Shown: positions 7,239 to 15,447, counted from the first letter of the stretch. The stretch: DNA of 22,746 nucleotides from Bacteroidales bacterium UBA4345 (GCA_002396385.1 DGTD01000092.1:1-22746); one strand, 5' to 3'. Notes: generated from the sequence alone by a model not told the origin. Program-made: numbers and translations.

Positions 7239-9557
7239 ATGAAAAACTGGTTTAACGCTATAACAAAGGCATTGGCAGCCTGTTTGGGACTGGCCTTTAC
7301 ACCAACGGCAAACGCCCAGTTGCCGATGGGAGGCTGGCAGACACACTTTTCTTACAACAAAGTCAGCCAAATTCTGGAAACACCCGAGAAAATATATGCA
7401 GTAAGCGACGGCAACCTCTTCTCGGTCAGCAAGAAATACAACAGTGTGGAGGAGCATTCAAAACTGACAGGTCTGTCGGATGGCAACATCACGTATGCCG
7501 CCTACAACGAATCCCAAGACATACTGGTCATCTGTTACGCCAGCTTTATAATCGACATCATCGACCACGGACGGGTATACAAGATAACAGACATAGCCAG
7601 CAAGGACATATCGGGGAAGACCATCAACAACATAAGTTTTGGCGGCAAATACCTCTACCTTTCATGCGGGTTCGGCATTGTCGCCATCAACCTGCAAAAG
7701 AAAGAGATTGCCAATACATACATAATCGGCCCTAACGGGAATTACGTTTCCGTAATACAGACCGAGCTAACAGGCGACAGCATTTACGCACTGACCAACA
7801 ACGCCCTCTATACCGCAAGCATTAAAGACAACAACCTGGCCAACTATGCGCATTGGAAATCAAGGGCGCTGCCGGCAAGCGGAGCGAAAGCCATCTGTTT
7901 CTTCGCAGACAAGCTACATTACTTTGGCGAGAACTGGTATGTATGGAACGGAGCATGGACAAAAACGCCCTACACCTACATCGTCAACGTCAGCAAAGTA
8001 CACAGCAACAACGAGAGACTGACGATTACGAGCGAGGCAGGCAGATATGTAGCGATTTACGACACCGACTTGAAGCAAGACACCCTTTTTATAAGCGACG
8101 CAAAAGACGCCCTATACGACACCAAGGCAGGATTGATTTGGCTGGCACTAGACTCGCTGACGTCAGTATCGAGAGCCACCGGAGAAGTTACAGACAAATA
8201 CTGCCCGGAAGGTCCGCGCACGAACACCGCCAGCTTTATGAAATTTAACGAGGGGAAGATTGTTTCCGGCTATGGTCCGGGCTACGGAGATGCCGGCATC
8301 GTACAGCAATTTGACGGGGAGGAATGGGAGTGTTTCGACAAGAGCGACCTCAAAGACGACTTTAAGGGTAAGGAAACAAACGGCTTGTTCAATGCCGTCT
8401 ACGACATCACATACGACCCAAAAGACACCCGAAGAATGTTCGTTTCCACCTGGTTCTCGATTTTCGAGTTCTTCGACAACAAATTTGTAAAACAATACAA
8501 AACAGACGGTACCAACTTGCAGCAGTTCTCGGGAGACCCCAATATCGTAGCGGTAGAGAAACTGACATTCGACAAAGAGGGCAACATGTGGGTGCTGAAT
8601 GTGAAGGGAGGGGAACTGATGCACTGTGTTGATACAGAAGGGGGCTGGCACACCCTGATCTGCAAGGATGTGCGTACAATTTCCGACATTTCCGACTTCA
8701 TTATATGCGAGAAAAGCAAAATAAAGGCCGTAACATCGAAACAGATGAGCGGGAGTAACCACGAGCCATGCCTGTTCTTGATGAAAAGCGGCGACAAACC
8801 GTATAAAGTGGCGTCCCAGCGGATATTCAAATCGTTTACAATTCAAGACGGCACCACCGTTTCCCCATCGAAAATCTTCTGCGTCAGAGAAGACCAAGAA
8901 GGAAGTTTGTGGGTCGGGACCGACATCGGTCCGTTTGTATTTAAAAACCCCGAGACCGCCTTCAATAAAGACTACACGGCAACACGCATAAAAATAACCA
9001 GGCGTGACGACAAGAGCCTTGCAGACTATCTGCTGTCGACCGAGGCTATAAACACCATTGCCATTGACGGTGCAAACCGGAAATGGATAGGGACCACATC
9101 GTCGGGAGCCTACCTTCTGAGCCCCGACGGGCAAGAGACCATCCACCATTTCACGACCAGCAACAGTCCGTTAACCACGAATTCCATTACGGCCATCGAC
9201 ATAAACCCCCGGACCGGGATGGTCTATATACAGACACCTAACGGCCTGTTCAGTTACAAAAGCGATGCGGCGGAAGGAGAACCGTCGCTCAGCAACGTAC
9301 ACGTATACCCCAACCCCGTCCGTCCCGACTACAGCGGGCCCATCACCATTACAGGTTTGAAGGAAGACACCGAGGTGCGCATCACCGACGCGTCGGGCCG
9401 GGTGGTCTGCCACGGAAAATCGAACGGGAGCATCTTCACATGGGACGGCAACCTCTCGAGCGGTACCCGTGCGGCAACAGGGGTCTACTACGTATTTCAA
9501 GCCACCAAAGACGGAGAGGAAAGCAACATTACCAAATTTGCAATCATCAAGAAATAA
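7239..9557 (+). CDS. porZ: PorZ-like type IX secretion protein (beta-propeller plus C-terminal sorting-type domain)
   Basis: In Porphyromonas gingivalis PorZ sits on the cell surface, binds anionic LPS and supplies it to the sortase PorU, which attaches it to type IX cargo. This protein has 772 residues, close to my recollection of that one. Signal peptide about 1-26 (cleavage near ANA/QLP). The mature N-terminus MGGWQTHFSYNKVSQI matches the PorZ propeller start. Two propeller-type repeat regions follow, including GSLWVGTDIGPFVFKNP and NRKWIGTTSSGAYLLS. From about residue 688 lies an immunoglobulin-like C-terminal domain with YPNPV, VRITDASGRVV, a W-D-G-N segment and TGVYYVFQA, ending TKFAIIKK; this is the type A sorting-domain pattern. 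It may be exported by the type IX system itself. No other por/gld gene is in the window, so an active system is an inference. Confidence 0.85.
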   Translation: MKNWFNAITKALAACLGLAFTPTANAQLPMGGWQTHFSYNKVSQILETPEKIYAVSDGNLFSVSKKYNSVEEHSKLTGLSDGNITYAAYNESQDILVICYASFIIDIIDHGRVYKITDIASKDISGKTINNISFGGKYLYLSCGFGIVAINLQKKEIANTYIIGPNGNYVSVIQTELTGDSIYALTNNALYTASIKDNNLANYAHWKSRALPASGAKAICFFADKLHYFGENWYVWNGAWTKTPYTYIVNVSKVHSNNERLTITSEAGRYVAIYDTDLKQDTLFISDAKDALYDTKAGLIWLALDSLTSVSRATGEVTDKYCPEGPRTNTASFMKFNEGKIVSGYGPGYGDAGIVQQFDGEEWECFDKSDLKDDFKGKETNGLFNAVYDITYDPKDTRRMFVSTWFSIFEFFDNKFVKQYKTDGTNLQQFSGDPNIVAVEKLTFDKEGNMWVLNVKGGELMHCVDTEGGWHTLICKDVRTISDISDFIICEKSKIKAVTSKQMSGSNHEPCLFLMKSGDKPYKVASQRIFKSFTIQDGTTVSPSKIFCVREDQEGSLWVGTDIGPFVFKNPETAFNKDYTATRIKITRRDDKSLADYLLSTEAINTIAIDGANRKWIGTTSSGAYLLSPDGQETIHHFTTSNSPLTTNSITAIDINPRTGMVYIQTPNGLFSYKSDAAEGEPSLSNVHVYPNPVRPDYSGPITITGLKEDTEVRITDASGRVVCHGKSNGSIFTWDGNLSSGTRAATGVYYVFQATKDGEESNITKFAIIKK

Positions 9558-9563
9558 CGAGAT

Positions 9564-9986
9564 ATGGCATTGTGCATTGAGATTCCCTCACTTGACAAGA
9601 TAAGCGAGGCAGCCGCCCAATTTGTCAGACACATGGGCGAGAGAAAAGTTTATGTTTTTTATGGGAATATGGGCGCAGGGAAAACGACTTTCATCAAAGC
9701 CGTCTGCGAACAGCTGGGTGTTACAGATGTCATAAACAGTCCGACATTCGCCATAGTGAACGAATATGAAGACGGGGGTGGCCACCCTATCTACCATTTC
9801 GACTTCTACCGTATCAACAAGGAAGAGGAAGCTTACGACTTCGGTTATGAAGATTACTTCTACAGCGGCAATGTCTGCTTTATCGAATGGCCGGAAATGG
9901 TCAGCAGCCTTATTCCCGAAAATGCGGTGACAGTTCGCGTCGAGGAGGGCGAAAACGGTTCGAGGACCGTAAAGGTAGAGCTATAA
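9564..9986 (+). CDS. tsaE: tRNA threonylcarbamoyladenosine biosynthesis ATPase TsaE
   Basis: P-loop ATPase that works with TsaB and TsaD to place threonylcarbamoyl on A37 of ANN-decoding tRNAs. At 140 residues it has the standard length. Walker A is GNMGAGKTT at residues 34-42. It is followed by the family block NSPTFAIVNEYE (switch I region), HFDFYRI, and CFIEWPEMV, which carries the conserved Glu-Trp before the C-terminal strand. The gene begins 6 bp after the porZ stop and is the last of the cluster, ending just before a strong bidirectional terminator. The partner genes tsaB, tsaC and tsaD are not in the window. Confidence 0.95.
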   Translation: MALCIEIPSLDKISEAAAQFVRHMGERKVYVFYGNMGAGKTTFIKAVCEQLGVTDVINSPTFAIVNEYEDGGGHPIYHFDFYRINKEEEAYDFGYEDYFYSGNVCFIEWPEMVSSLIPENAVTVRVEEGENGSRTVKVEL

Positions 9987-9989
9987 AAA

Positions 9990-10024
9990 AAACGTCCTTG
10001 GATAAAATTACTCCAAGGACGTTT
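9990..10024. terminator. Bidirectional terminator between tsaE and the DUF4268 gene
   Basis: A perfect 13-bp stem, AAACGTCCTTGGA (9990-10002) and TCCAAGGACGTTT (10012-10024), has a 9-nt loop. On the minus strand it is followed by a long T run, ideal for ending the DUF4250-DUF4268 transcript. On the plus strand it ends in TTTCCTTT, adequate for tsaE. Its position between convergent genes supports a shared role. Confidence 0.92.
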
Positions 10025-10040
10025 CCTTTATCGCCAAGCC

Positions 10041-10514
10041 TCAAACAGCGTTCTTTTCGGCTATAATTTCCAACAGTTCCCTCAATTGGTCGAAAGCCTT
10101 TTCAAGCATCGACATATTTTTTGACAGGTAGACATAGAAATCCTTCCATTGTTCCCTTTTGTGGATGTTGAGATCCGGATTCCGTCTGTATATACGGCAG
10201 ACATCGGTGCCACAGGGTTTAATAAAGGAATCCTCCCAAATAGCATTATCGAAATACTCGTCAAACACCACCTTATATTTGCGCATAAGTTCCATCATAG
10301 CGAACTTTTTGTTCGGGTTGTGGTGGTTCAGTTCAAAAATCACATAAGCACCCTCGCGTGTAGCGTCGAACTTGAGTTCAACCCCCTTAATTTTAGTATT
10401 GTAGAGAATCCAAGGTTTCTTCCTATACTTAAAGCGGGGAAGATGTGAACAGAATTCGTCGAACCCGTTCCAGAACTCCTTATGCAACTGTTTTATCTCT
10501 TCGCGACTATACAT
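10041..10514 (-). CDS. DUF4268 domain protein
   Basis: A 157-residue soluble protein, probably cytoplasmic since no signal peptide or membrane segment is visible. The sequence resembles DUF4268: the N-terminal FWNGFDEFCSHLPRF, a KPWILYNTKIKGVELKF strand, FELNHHNPNKKFAMMELM, and YLSKNMSMLEKAFDQL near the end. The DUF4268 fold is discussed in connection with PD-(D/E)XK-like nucleases, but I see no clear catalytic set here, so function is unknown. It lies 16 bp downstream of the DUF4250 gene in the same direction and ends at the bidirectional terminator, so these two form a small operon. The family assignment is from memory of the pattern and is less certain than the gene call itself. Confidence 0.78.
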   Translation of the reverse strand: MYSREEIKQLHKEFWNGFDEFCSHLPRFKYRKKPWILYNTKIKGVELKFDATREGAYVIFELNHHNPNKKFAMMELMRKYKVVFDEYFDNAIWEDSFIKPCGTDVCRIYRRNPDLNIHKREQWKDFYVYLSKNMSMLEKAFDQLRELLEIIAEKNAV

Positions 10515-10530
10515 AAAGGCAGACGGTTAA

Positions 10531-10710
10531 TTACCAGAAGCGGTTCTGTTGTTCATTGTACTCAAAACCGGCAGCGGCCAGTTTTTTCTCGATAAAGGAT
10601 TTATCGACCGACATCGACTTGCAGAAATCGTCAAGCGACTGGTATTCGTCACGCAGCTTCATATTCACATAGCTGAAAAGCATCATAACGTCTTCGGGTA
10701 ATTCGTTCAT
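10531..10710 (-). CDS. DUF4250 small protein (59 aa)
   Basis: A short ORF read directly on the minus strand from ATG at 10710 to TAA at 10531. It starts MNELPEDVMMLFSYVNMKLR and ends EYNEQQNRFW. The LP-D--ML-SYVNMKLRDEY-SLDDFC start and the E-YN---N-FW end match the DUF4250 pattern, a family of about 55-60 residues in Bacteroidota and Firmicutes with no known function. The middle (SMSVDKSFIEKKLAAAGFEY) looks like a helix-turn-helix, so DNA binding is possible but unproven. It precedes the DUF4268 gene by 16 bp. A TACTTTTG -7 element lies about 29 bp upstream of its start. Confidence 0.85.
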   Translation of the reverse strand: MNELPEDVMMLFSYVNMKLRDEYQSLDDFCKSMSVDKSFIEKKLAAAGFEYNEQQNRFW

Positions 10711-10738
10711 AAAGCGTTACTATCAATTAAATTGTCTA

Positions 10739-10746
10739 CAAAAGTA
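10739..10746 (-). promoter_or_regulatory. Candidate -7 element for the DUF4250-DUF4268 operon
   Basis: On the minus strand TACTTTTG matches TAnnTTTG, with a leader of roughly 20-25 nt to the ATG at 10710. No TTTG is found at the expected -33 position. No terminator hairpin was seen between the nuclease stop (10812) and here, so read-through from the upstream gene is also possible. Confidence 0.45.
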
Positions 10747-10811
10747 AACGAGAAAAATGTAAAATCCCCTTTTCGAAGCAAGAAAAACGACAAAGAGTCC
10801 GTTCCAGCCCG

Positions 10812-13800
10812 TCATTTAGCCGAGTCTTCGCGGTGGCAGACCGGTTTGAAATCGCAAAAAGCGCAAGTTTGCAGATTATCGGTCGCCTTAAACGGCACAT
10901 TTTTATCGAGCATCTCCCTCAGCACACCTTCCAACCTGTCCATAAACTCTACTTGGACATCCACATCGTCTGGGTCGGTCGAATTCAGAGTGACGGTCTT
11001 TTTGTTCACGGCCAGATTGGGGCTAAAGTCCTCATTCATCTCCCTAGGGAACATCAAGGCCGGTCGCACCATTCTATTTTCGGCATTATACGACGCGCCC
11101 CCCGAATCTGTAGTCAGATTCCACAAGCAGGAATAGAGCGTAGCCTGGAAAGCTTTGTCGGCACGTTTGTCGCCACCCTCAAACAGACGTTCAAGGCCGG
11201 GCACCCTCCTCTTAGAACCCGTCGGGTCTCCCCCAGTCTTGTAGTCAACAATCCGGAAGACATTTCCCTTCAGGTCTCTGCGGTCGACAATACCGCCAAT
11301 TTGGAAGGAGAAAGAAGAATTGTCTTGCAGCCGCACATCCACTTTCTGCGATATGCGGAACTCGGGTTCATAAATAGTAAAGCCATCGTCACCGGCATAC
11401 CTGGCATCTTCCATCAGTTGTTTTTTCAGCAGTTCTACCAAGACGTCGCGTTTAATGAGCTGGATTCCCGAATAATCGTCCCGGTTACCGATATGGAACT
11501 CTTCCCGGAAAGCGGCATCGACAAGCGCTTCCAGTTTTTTCTGCTCCAGGAAGGGCATCAGGTCACGTGCCGCTACCGGCGCCTTCCAGTTCGTCCTGGC
11601 ACCTGGCGTTTGTCCGGCAATTTCGCAGTACACCTGTTCCATCGACCTGTGGAATATACGTCCGAAGCAAGCCTCGTCAATATCCAGATCCACATCATCA
11701 TCGGCCGACAAGTGTTTCACATATCTGAGATAGAAGCGCAGAGAGCAGTCGAGATAGCAGTTCAAGGCACTCGGCGACAAGTCGAAGCGCCGGAAGCCGG
11801 TCCCGGTTTCCTCCACCCGTCTGTTGTGGGCGGTCCGCTCTTCCGGGTTGGAATAGCAGAACGATTCACGGAACAGTTCAATATGCTCGTCTTTCTTCTC
11901 AACCACCAGCGGGAAGTCGTCTGTAACCGTAACATCGGGGAAGGCCAGGGGCACAATAGCCGAGAAAGCGCGGTATTCCTCTTTCAGCTGTCGCAGGAAA
12001 CGGCTTTGCTCCCCCCCGGTCGAGCCAGTCGAAGAATTGAAGACCAGTTTCACAGAGGAAGGGCGCTGCATCTGCCGGAAGAAATTATAGGCATACAGGG
12101 CATCTTCGTGTTCCACCGCAGGCAGTTGGTATGCGATTCGGAGCACATAGGGGATAAACGAAGGAGCAAACGAGTCTTTAGGCATGAACTTCTCGCCAGC
12201 CGACAACAGGAGTACGTGTTTGAAATCGAGACTTCGTGTTTCCAGAAAGCCCATAATCTGCAACCCGCGGGCAGGTTCCCCACTGTAAGGCACCTTGGCG
12301 GAAGCGAACATTTTCGACATCAGACGCAAGAACAAGGCCACCGTAAGTTCCGTTCCAATGTGGCAGGAATCGTCCATATTGTTCGACAAACAGGTCAGCA
12401 TACGGAAAATCTGGTAATACGACTCTTCGTAAAGGCCCGTAAAGTTCAGGTTCCGATTCGGATCCCTCCTCATCGTTTCCCTGAAGACAGAAGAGAGTCT
12501 GCCAAGCACCTCTAACAGCCACCCCAACAAGCCATCGGCAGGCTGGGTCAGACGCACCTCGCACAAAGCGAACAGGGCATCGACAAAGTCCAGTTCGTCA
12601 GCCGGAAAGGCATCGTCAGCCCCAGAGTTTCCAACCCAGGCCTTTATATCGGCAACAGAGATGTAAGATTTCAAAGAGTTTTTCAGTGCCGTCAGAATCC
12701 TTTCAGACAAGACTGGCAGTTTTCTGCGGACCAATGCGTTACGCAAGACATCGGCAACGGCCTTATAGGCAAAGCGAGCGCCTTCGCGACGGGAGGCCTG
12801 CAGCTGGACAAGCGTCTGCAACAAGACGTAGGCCGGCGTCTGGGTAATAGGGAAACCCATCGTCACATTCATTCTTTCAACAGAATCGGGAATAGAATGC
12901 AGCACGGAAGGCAACAGGTTCTCGTCGCACAACACAATGGCAATATCGTCGTCGTCGACCCCATCCGCCTTCAAGTCGGAGATGAATTTCGAGACATACT
13001 TGGCCTGTGCGGTATCGGTCGAAGCCGAGAACACCCCGACAATGTTGCCGGCAGCCAGCCTCGACAAATAGTCGTGCGGCGCACGGTCGGGACATAGTTC
13101 GTTAGGACAGTTCTTCAACTCGTTAGGCAGATTCAGCAAAGTCCCCTCCTGCCGGGCATTGTGAGACAAGCCGCTGAAGCCACCGATATTGATTCTGAGG
13201 AAAGTGCCGGAATCGTCTCTGAAAGTTCTGCGTGCCCGCATAGCCGTCCCACCCAAATTAGCGGGGTCGAAGTAAGAGACGTCATAATCCCAATAGAACA
13301 AAGCCGCAGGCTTGCCGTCGGGCAGCATCTTTTTCGCCAGTTTCTTGAACAGCATCTTCTCACATCCGTTCAGAGCGTTAAATCCGACAAACGCATAACG
13401 CATGTCATCGGGCAGAAGGGCCGGCAGTCCTTCCGCCTCCAGCCTTTCGGCAACCATACGGTGCAGCATACCCGGATAGGCCAGTCGCTCGGCATTAAGC
13501 TTATCCTTGAAACAGGAGTACACGTCACCCAGAATTTCCCACAGGGTAATAAACCCTTTAAACAGGGCCGTTTCGGTATTAAAGTCACGTTTTAGGAAAT
13601 CTTGGACCGCCTTAATCTGTTCCTCCGTAAGGTAATCAAGCGTTTCAAGGTCCTTAAACTCCTTGAAATTTCGGAACAGCGACTTGGCATCGACCAGATT
13701 TTTATCGACATCATCGAAGTCGTTCAAGATAATCTCGCCAAGGAAATAGAACTCGTCAAAAGTTTTGGTCAAGACTTTTTTAGGAACCTCGTCGGTATCA

Positions 13801-14147
13801 CCTTTTGCGTCAAGTTCAGCCAGCCGTTCGTTGCTCACCTTTTGGAAGGCCCAGTAAAGGATTTGAACGAGCAGGACCTTGTCGACATCGGGCACAATCT
13901 TGTTTTCGATGTTGAGCAATGCGGCGAAATGTTCCAACAAGTTGCTACTGGTAGAATAAACAGGCGACCAGATAGGGGTTTGAACCTTATATCGTTCCTC
14001 GTAAGCCATCAGCAGATACTTGTCCATAAACAAACGGGCGCGCTTATTCGGGAACACCACGGTCAGTTTAGAGAAGTCTTTACTGTCGTCATTTTTCAAG
14101 ACCAGATCATCTGCAACCGTCTTTAAGAAAGGAACAAAGTTCTCCAT
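10812..14147 (-). CDS. AddB-like PD-(D/E)XK nuclease with Fe-S-type cysteines
   Basis: Probably the AddB-like subunit of a RecBCD/AddAB-type complex that processes double-strand DNA ends. It has 1111 residues from the ATG at 14147. The N-terminus has the degenerate helicase block LTVVFPNKRARLFMDKYL, and further inactive-helicase-like segments follow. The C-terminal nuclease domain shows SPSALNCYLDCSLRFYLRY (Cys797, Cys801), GRIFHRSMEQVY, GGIVDRRD, and VDYKTGG with catalytic Asp968 and Lys970. It ends with CAFCDFKPVC (Cys1095, Cys1098, Cys1104). One upstream cysteine plus this C-terminal trio matches the AddB [4Fe-4S] arrangement. An in-frame TTG at 14183 would lie upstream of the likely transcription start, so ATG 14147 is chosen. 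The partner AddA-type helicase is not adjacent. An inverted repeat overlaps the promoter. Confidence 0.88.
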   Translation of the reverse strand: MENFVPFLKTVADDLVLKNDDSKDFSKLTVVFPNKRARLFMDKYLLMAYEERYKVQTPIWSPVYSTSSNLLEHFAALLNIENKIVPDVDKVLLVQILYWAFQKVSNERLAELDAKGDTDEVPKKVLTKTFDEFYFLGEIILNDFDDVDKNLVDAKSLFRNFKEFKDLETLDYLTEEQIKAVQDFLKRDFNTETALFKGFITLWEILGDVYSCFKDKLNAERLAYPGMLHRMVAERLEAEGLPALLPDDMRYAFVGFNALNGCEKMLFKKLAKKMLPDGKPAALFYWDYDVSYFDPANLGGTAMRARRTFRDDSGTFLRINIGGFSGLSHNARQEGTLLNLPNELKNCPNELCPDRAPHDYLSRLAAGNIVGVFSASTDTAQAKYVSKFISDLKADGVDDDDIAIVLCDENLLPSVLHSIPDSVERMNVTMGFPITQTPAYVLLQTLVQLQASRREGARFAYKAVADVLRNALVRRKLPVLSERILTALKNSLKSYISVADIKAWVGNSGADDAFPADELDFVDALFALCEVRLTQPADGLLGWLLEVLGRLSSVFRETMRRDPNRNLNFTGLYEESYYQIFRMLTCLSNNMDDSCHIGTELTVALFLRLMSKMFASAKVPYSGEPARGLQIMGFLETRSLDFKHVLLLSAGEKFMPKDSFAPSFIPYVLRIAYQLPAVEHEDALYAYNFFRQMQRPSSVKLVFNSSTGSTGGEQSRFLRQLKEEYRAFSAIVPLAFPDVTVTDDFPLVVEKKDEHIELFRESFCYSNPEERTAHNRRVEETGTGFRRFDLSPSALNCYLDCSLRFYLRYVKHLSADDDVDLDIDEACFGRIFHRSMEQVYCEIAGQTPGARTNWKAPVAARDLMPFLEQKKLEALVDAAFREEFHIGNRDDYSGIQLIKRDVLVELLKKQLMEDARYAGDDGFTIYEPEFRISQKVDVRLQDNSSFSFQIGGIVDRRDLKGNVFRIVDYKTGGDPTGSKRRVPGLERLFEGGDKRADKAFQATLYSCLWNLTTDSGGASYNAENRMVRPALMFPREMNEDFSPNLAVNKKTVTLNSTDPDDVDVQVEFMDRLEGVLREMLDKNVPFKATDNLQTCAFCDFKPVCHREDSAK

Positions 14148-14169
14148 ATCAGATTTATTTATCGTTTTA

Positions 14170-14211
14170 CAAATATAGGACAAATCTAATTAGGAACAAC
14201 CGCCGTTGTTC
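14170..14211 (-). promoter_or_regulatory. Promoter and overlapping operator-like palindrome of the AddB-like gene
   Basis: On the minus strand TATATTTG (14177 to 14170) is a -7 element. GTTG (14200 to 14197) stands 19 bp upstream as a near-consensus -33. The expected start is near 14163, giving a leader of about 15 nt. The -33 lies inside a perfect inverted repeat, GAACAAC-CGCC-GTTGTTC at 14194-14211, so a bound protein would block the promoter. A second TAnnTTTG (TAGATTTG) lies at 14188 to 14181. Confidence 0.55.
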
Positions 14212-14276
14212 GCTATCATCGCACAAAGTTCAACGAAGACAGCGCCCTTCAGACAAAGAGAGGGACGAGCGGAAAG

Positions 14277-15173
14277 TCATACGGCACAGATTTTTTCATT
14301 ATTTTCAGAAGTTTGGAAATCAAGCAGTTTTAAATCTTTTAGTTTTGACCTTAATACGTTTTTATTCGTTTCAAAATCCAGTCTTCTCATTTTCGATAAT
14401 TCAGCATACGCCCTCTCTTTTTCTATCCCCAGGAAATTCCTTCCTAAAAGGTTAGCAGCAATACCCGTTGTACTACTACCAGAGAACGGATCAAGAATCC
14501 AAGAGTTTTGTTGTGTGGACGCAAGAATAGTTCTCACCAACAGGGCTAAAGGCTTTTGGGTAGGGTGTTTTCCACATGTTTTTTCCCACCCAGCAATAGC
14601 AGGAAGAACCCAAACATCCTTCATTTGTTTATTTCCATTTATTTCTTTCATTAAGTCATAATTGAAGAAATGAGGAACTTTCTCTGACTTTCTTGCCCAA
14701 ATGACAAATTCTGTAGAGAATGTAAAAAATCTGCAAGAGATATTAGGCGGCGGATTTGTCTTCGCCCATGTAATAACGTTAAGGATCTTAAAACCTAACT
14801 TTAAGAGTTGCTGCTGGACACTGAAAATATTATGATGGGTACCGGAAATCCAAATAGTCGCATTCTCCTTCATATGTTCTCTACAAGCAGACAACCACTT
14901 GAAATTAAAGGCATCCATTTGTTCCGGCGTTGTTGGCTTATCCCAATCGCCTTTATCTACACATACCACCTTCCCACTTTGCAAAGAGAAACCACCATTA
15001 GAAAGAAAATAAGGAGGGTCGGCAAATACCATATCAAAATCGAAATTGAATTTCGAAAGAGTCTCCACACAATCGCCAAGAATAAGCGAAAAGTCGCTGT
15101 TAGATGACGTATAGTAGGGAGAGAGTCCATTACGTTTTTCATCCATCACTTCTATCAGACTTAACTGTTCCAT
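14277..15173 (-). CDS. Beta-class DNA adenine methyltransferase (MboII/DpnA-like)
   Basis: Site-specific DNA methyltransferase, 298 residues, probably making N6-methyladenine. The catalytic motif IV ADPPYFLSN is at 51-59 and precedes the AdoMet-binding motif I, ILDPFSGSSTTGIAA, at 226-240; this order defines the beta class. Between them are GKVVCVDKGDWDK, NATIWISGTHHNIFSV, the target-recognition zone, and GKHPTQKPLALLVRTILAS at 201-219. This combination resembles the modification enzymes of the MboII (GAAGA) and DpnII (second enzyme, GATC) groups; which specificity applies cannot be read from sequence. The gene follows the nuclease-like gene by 274 bp. No exact TAnnTTTG was found just upstream, so it may depend on the upstream promoter or on signals in the repeat region. 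Its sequence is visibly more AT-rich than the flanking genes, in line with horizontal transfer. Confidence 0.9.
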   Translation of the reverse strand: MEQLSLIEVMDEKRNGLSPYYTSSNSDFSLILGDCVETLSKFNFDFDMVFADPPYFLSNGGFSLQSGKVVCVDKGDWDKPTTPEQMDAFNFKWLSACREHMKENATIWISGTHHNIFSVQQQLLKLGFKILNVITWAKTNPPPNISCRFFTFSTEFVIWARKSEKVPHFFNYDLMKEINGNKQMKDVWVLPAIAGWEKTCGKHPTQKPLALLVRTILASTQQNSWILDPFSGSSTTGIAANLLGRNFLGIEKERAYAELSKMRRLDFETNKNVLRSKLKDLKLLDFQTSENNEKICAV

Positions 15174-15302
15174 ATCACCACTAAAATCAAAAGCCGCACA
15201 TCAAGAAGACACACTTGTAGAGCGAAAAAAACAACAAATAATGTAAAAGTGTAACTTCCTCACGTCGCAACATTGTATATCATTTTTTGAGTACAAGTTT
15301 AC

Positions 15303-15440
15303 GATCAAAAGATTAGAAATAAGGCATTTGATCAATCTTTAACTTTTCTGATCAAAATTCAACATTTCACAGTAAGGTAAAAAACAGGAGGACAATCGAT
15401 TAGTAAAACGAACAGAAATCGGAGCGTTAAAAAATGATCA
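15303..15440. repeat. GATC cluster with 20-bp tandem imperfect repeat between the restriction-modification genes
   Basis: The 274-bp intergenic region 15174-15447 contains GATC at 15303, 15330, 15350 and 15436. The last three are TGATCA (15329-15334, 15349-15354, 15435-15440). Bases 15330-15349 and 15350-15369 are adjacent copies of a 20-bp unit identical at 15 of 20 positions. The region is AT-rich and has no convincing ORF. A role as control element is inferred from position only. Confidence 0.5.
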
Positions 15441-15447
15441 CAGGGGA

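Noticed and set aside
8163..9149. 328-codon minus-strand frame inside porZ
   Set aside because: Shadow of the propeller coding sequence; no signal peptide, promoter or family match.
10833..12515. 560-codon open frame on the plus strand, antisense to the AddB-like gene
   Set aside because: It has no recognisable domain, and the opposite strand encodes a full conserved protein with catalytic motifs. Long antisense frames arise from codon bias.
14148..14183. Extended N-terminus of the AddB-like protein from TTG at 14183
   Set aside because: The -7 element at 14170-14177 puts the transcription start downstream of this codon, and the extra residues look non-coding.
15174..15447. A small controller (C-protein) gene between the restriction-modification genes
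   Set aside because: Reading both strands showed no open frame of suitable length with a helix-turn-helix.
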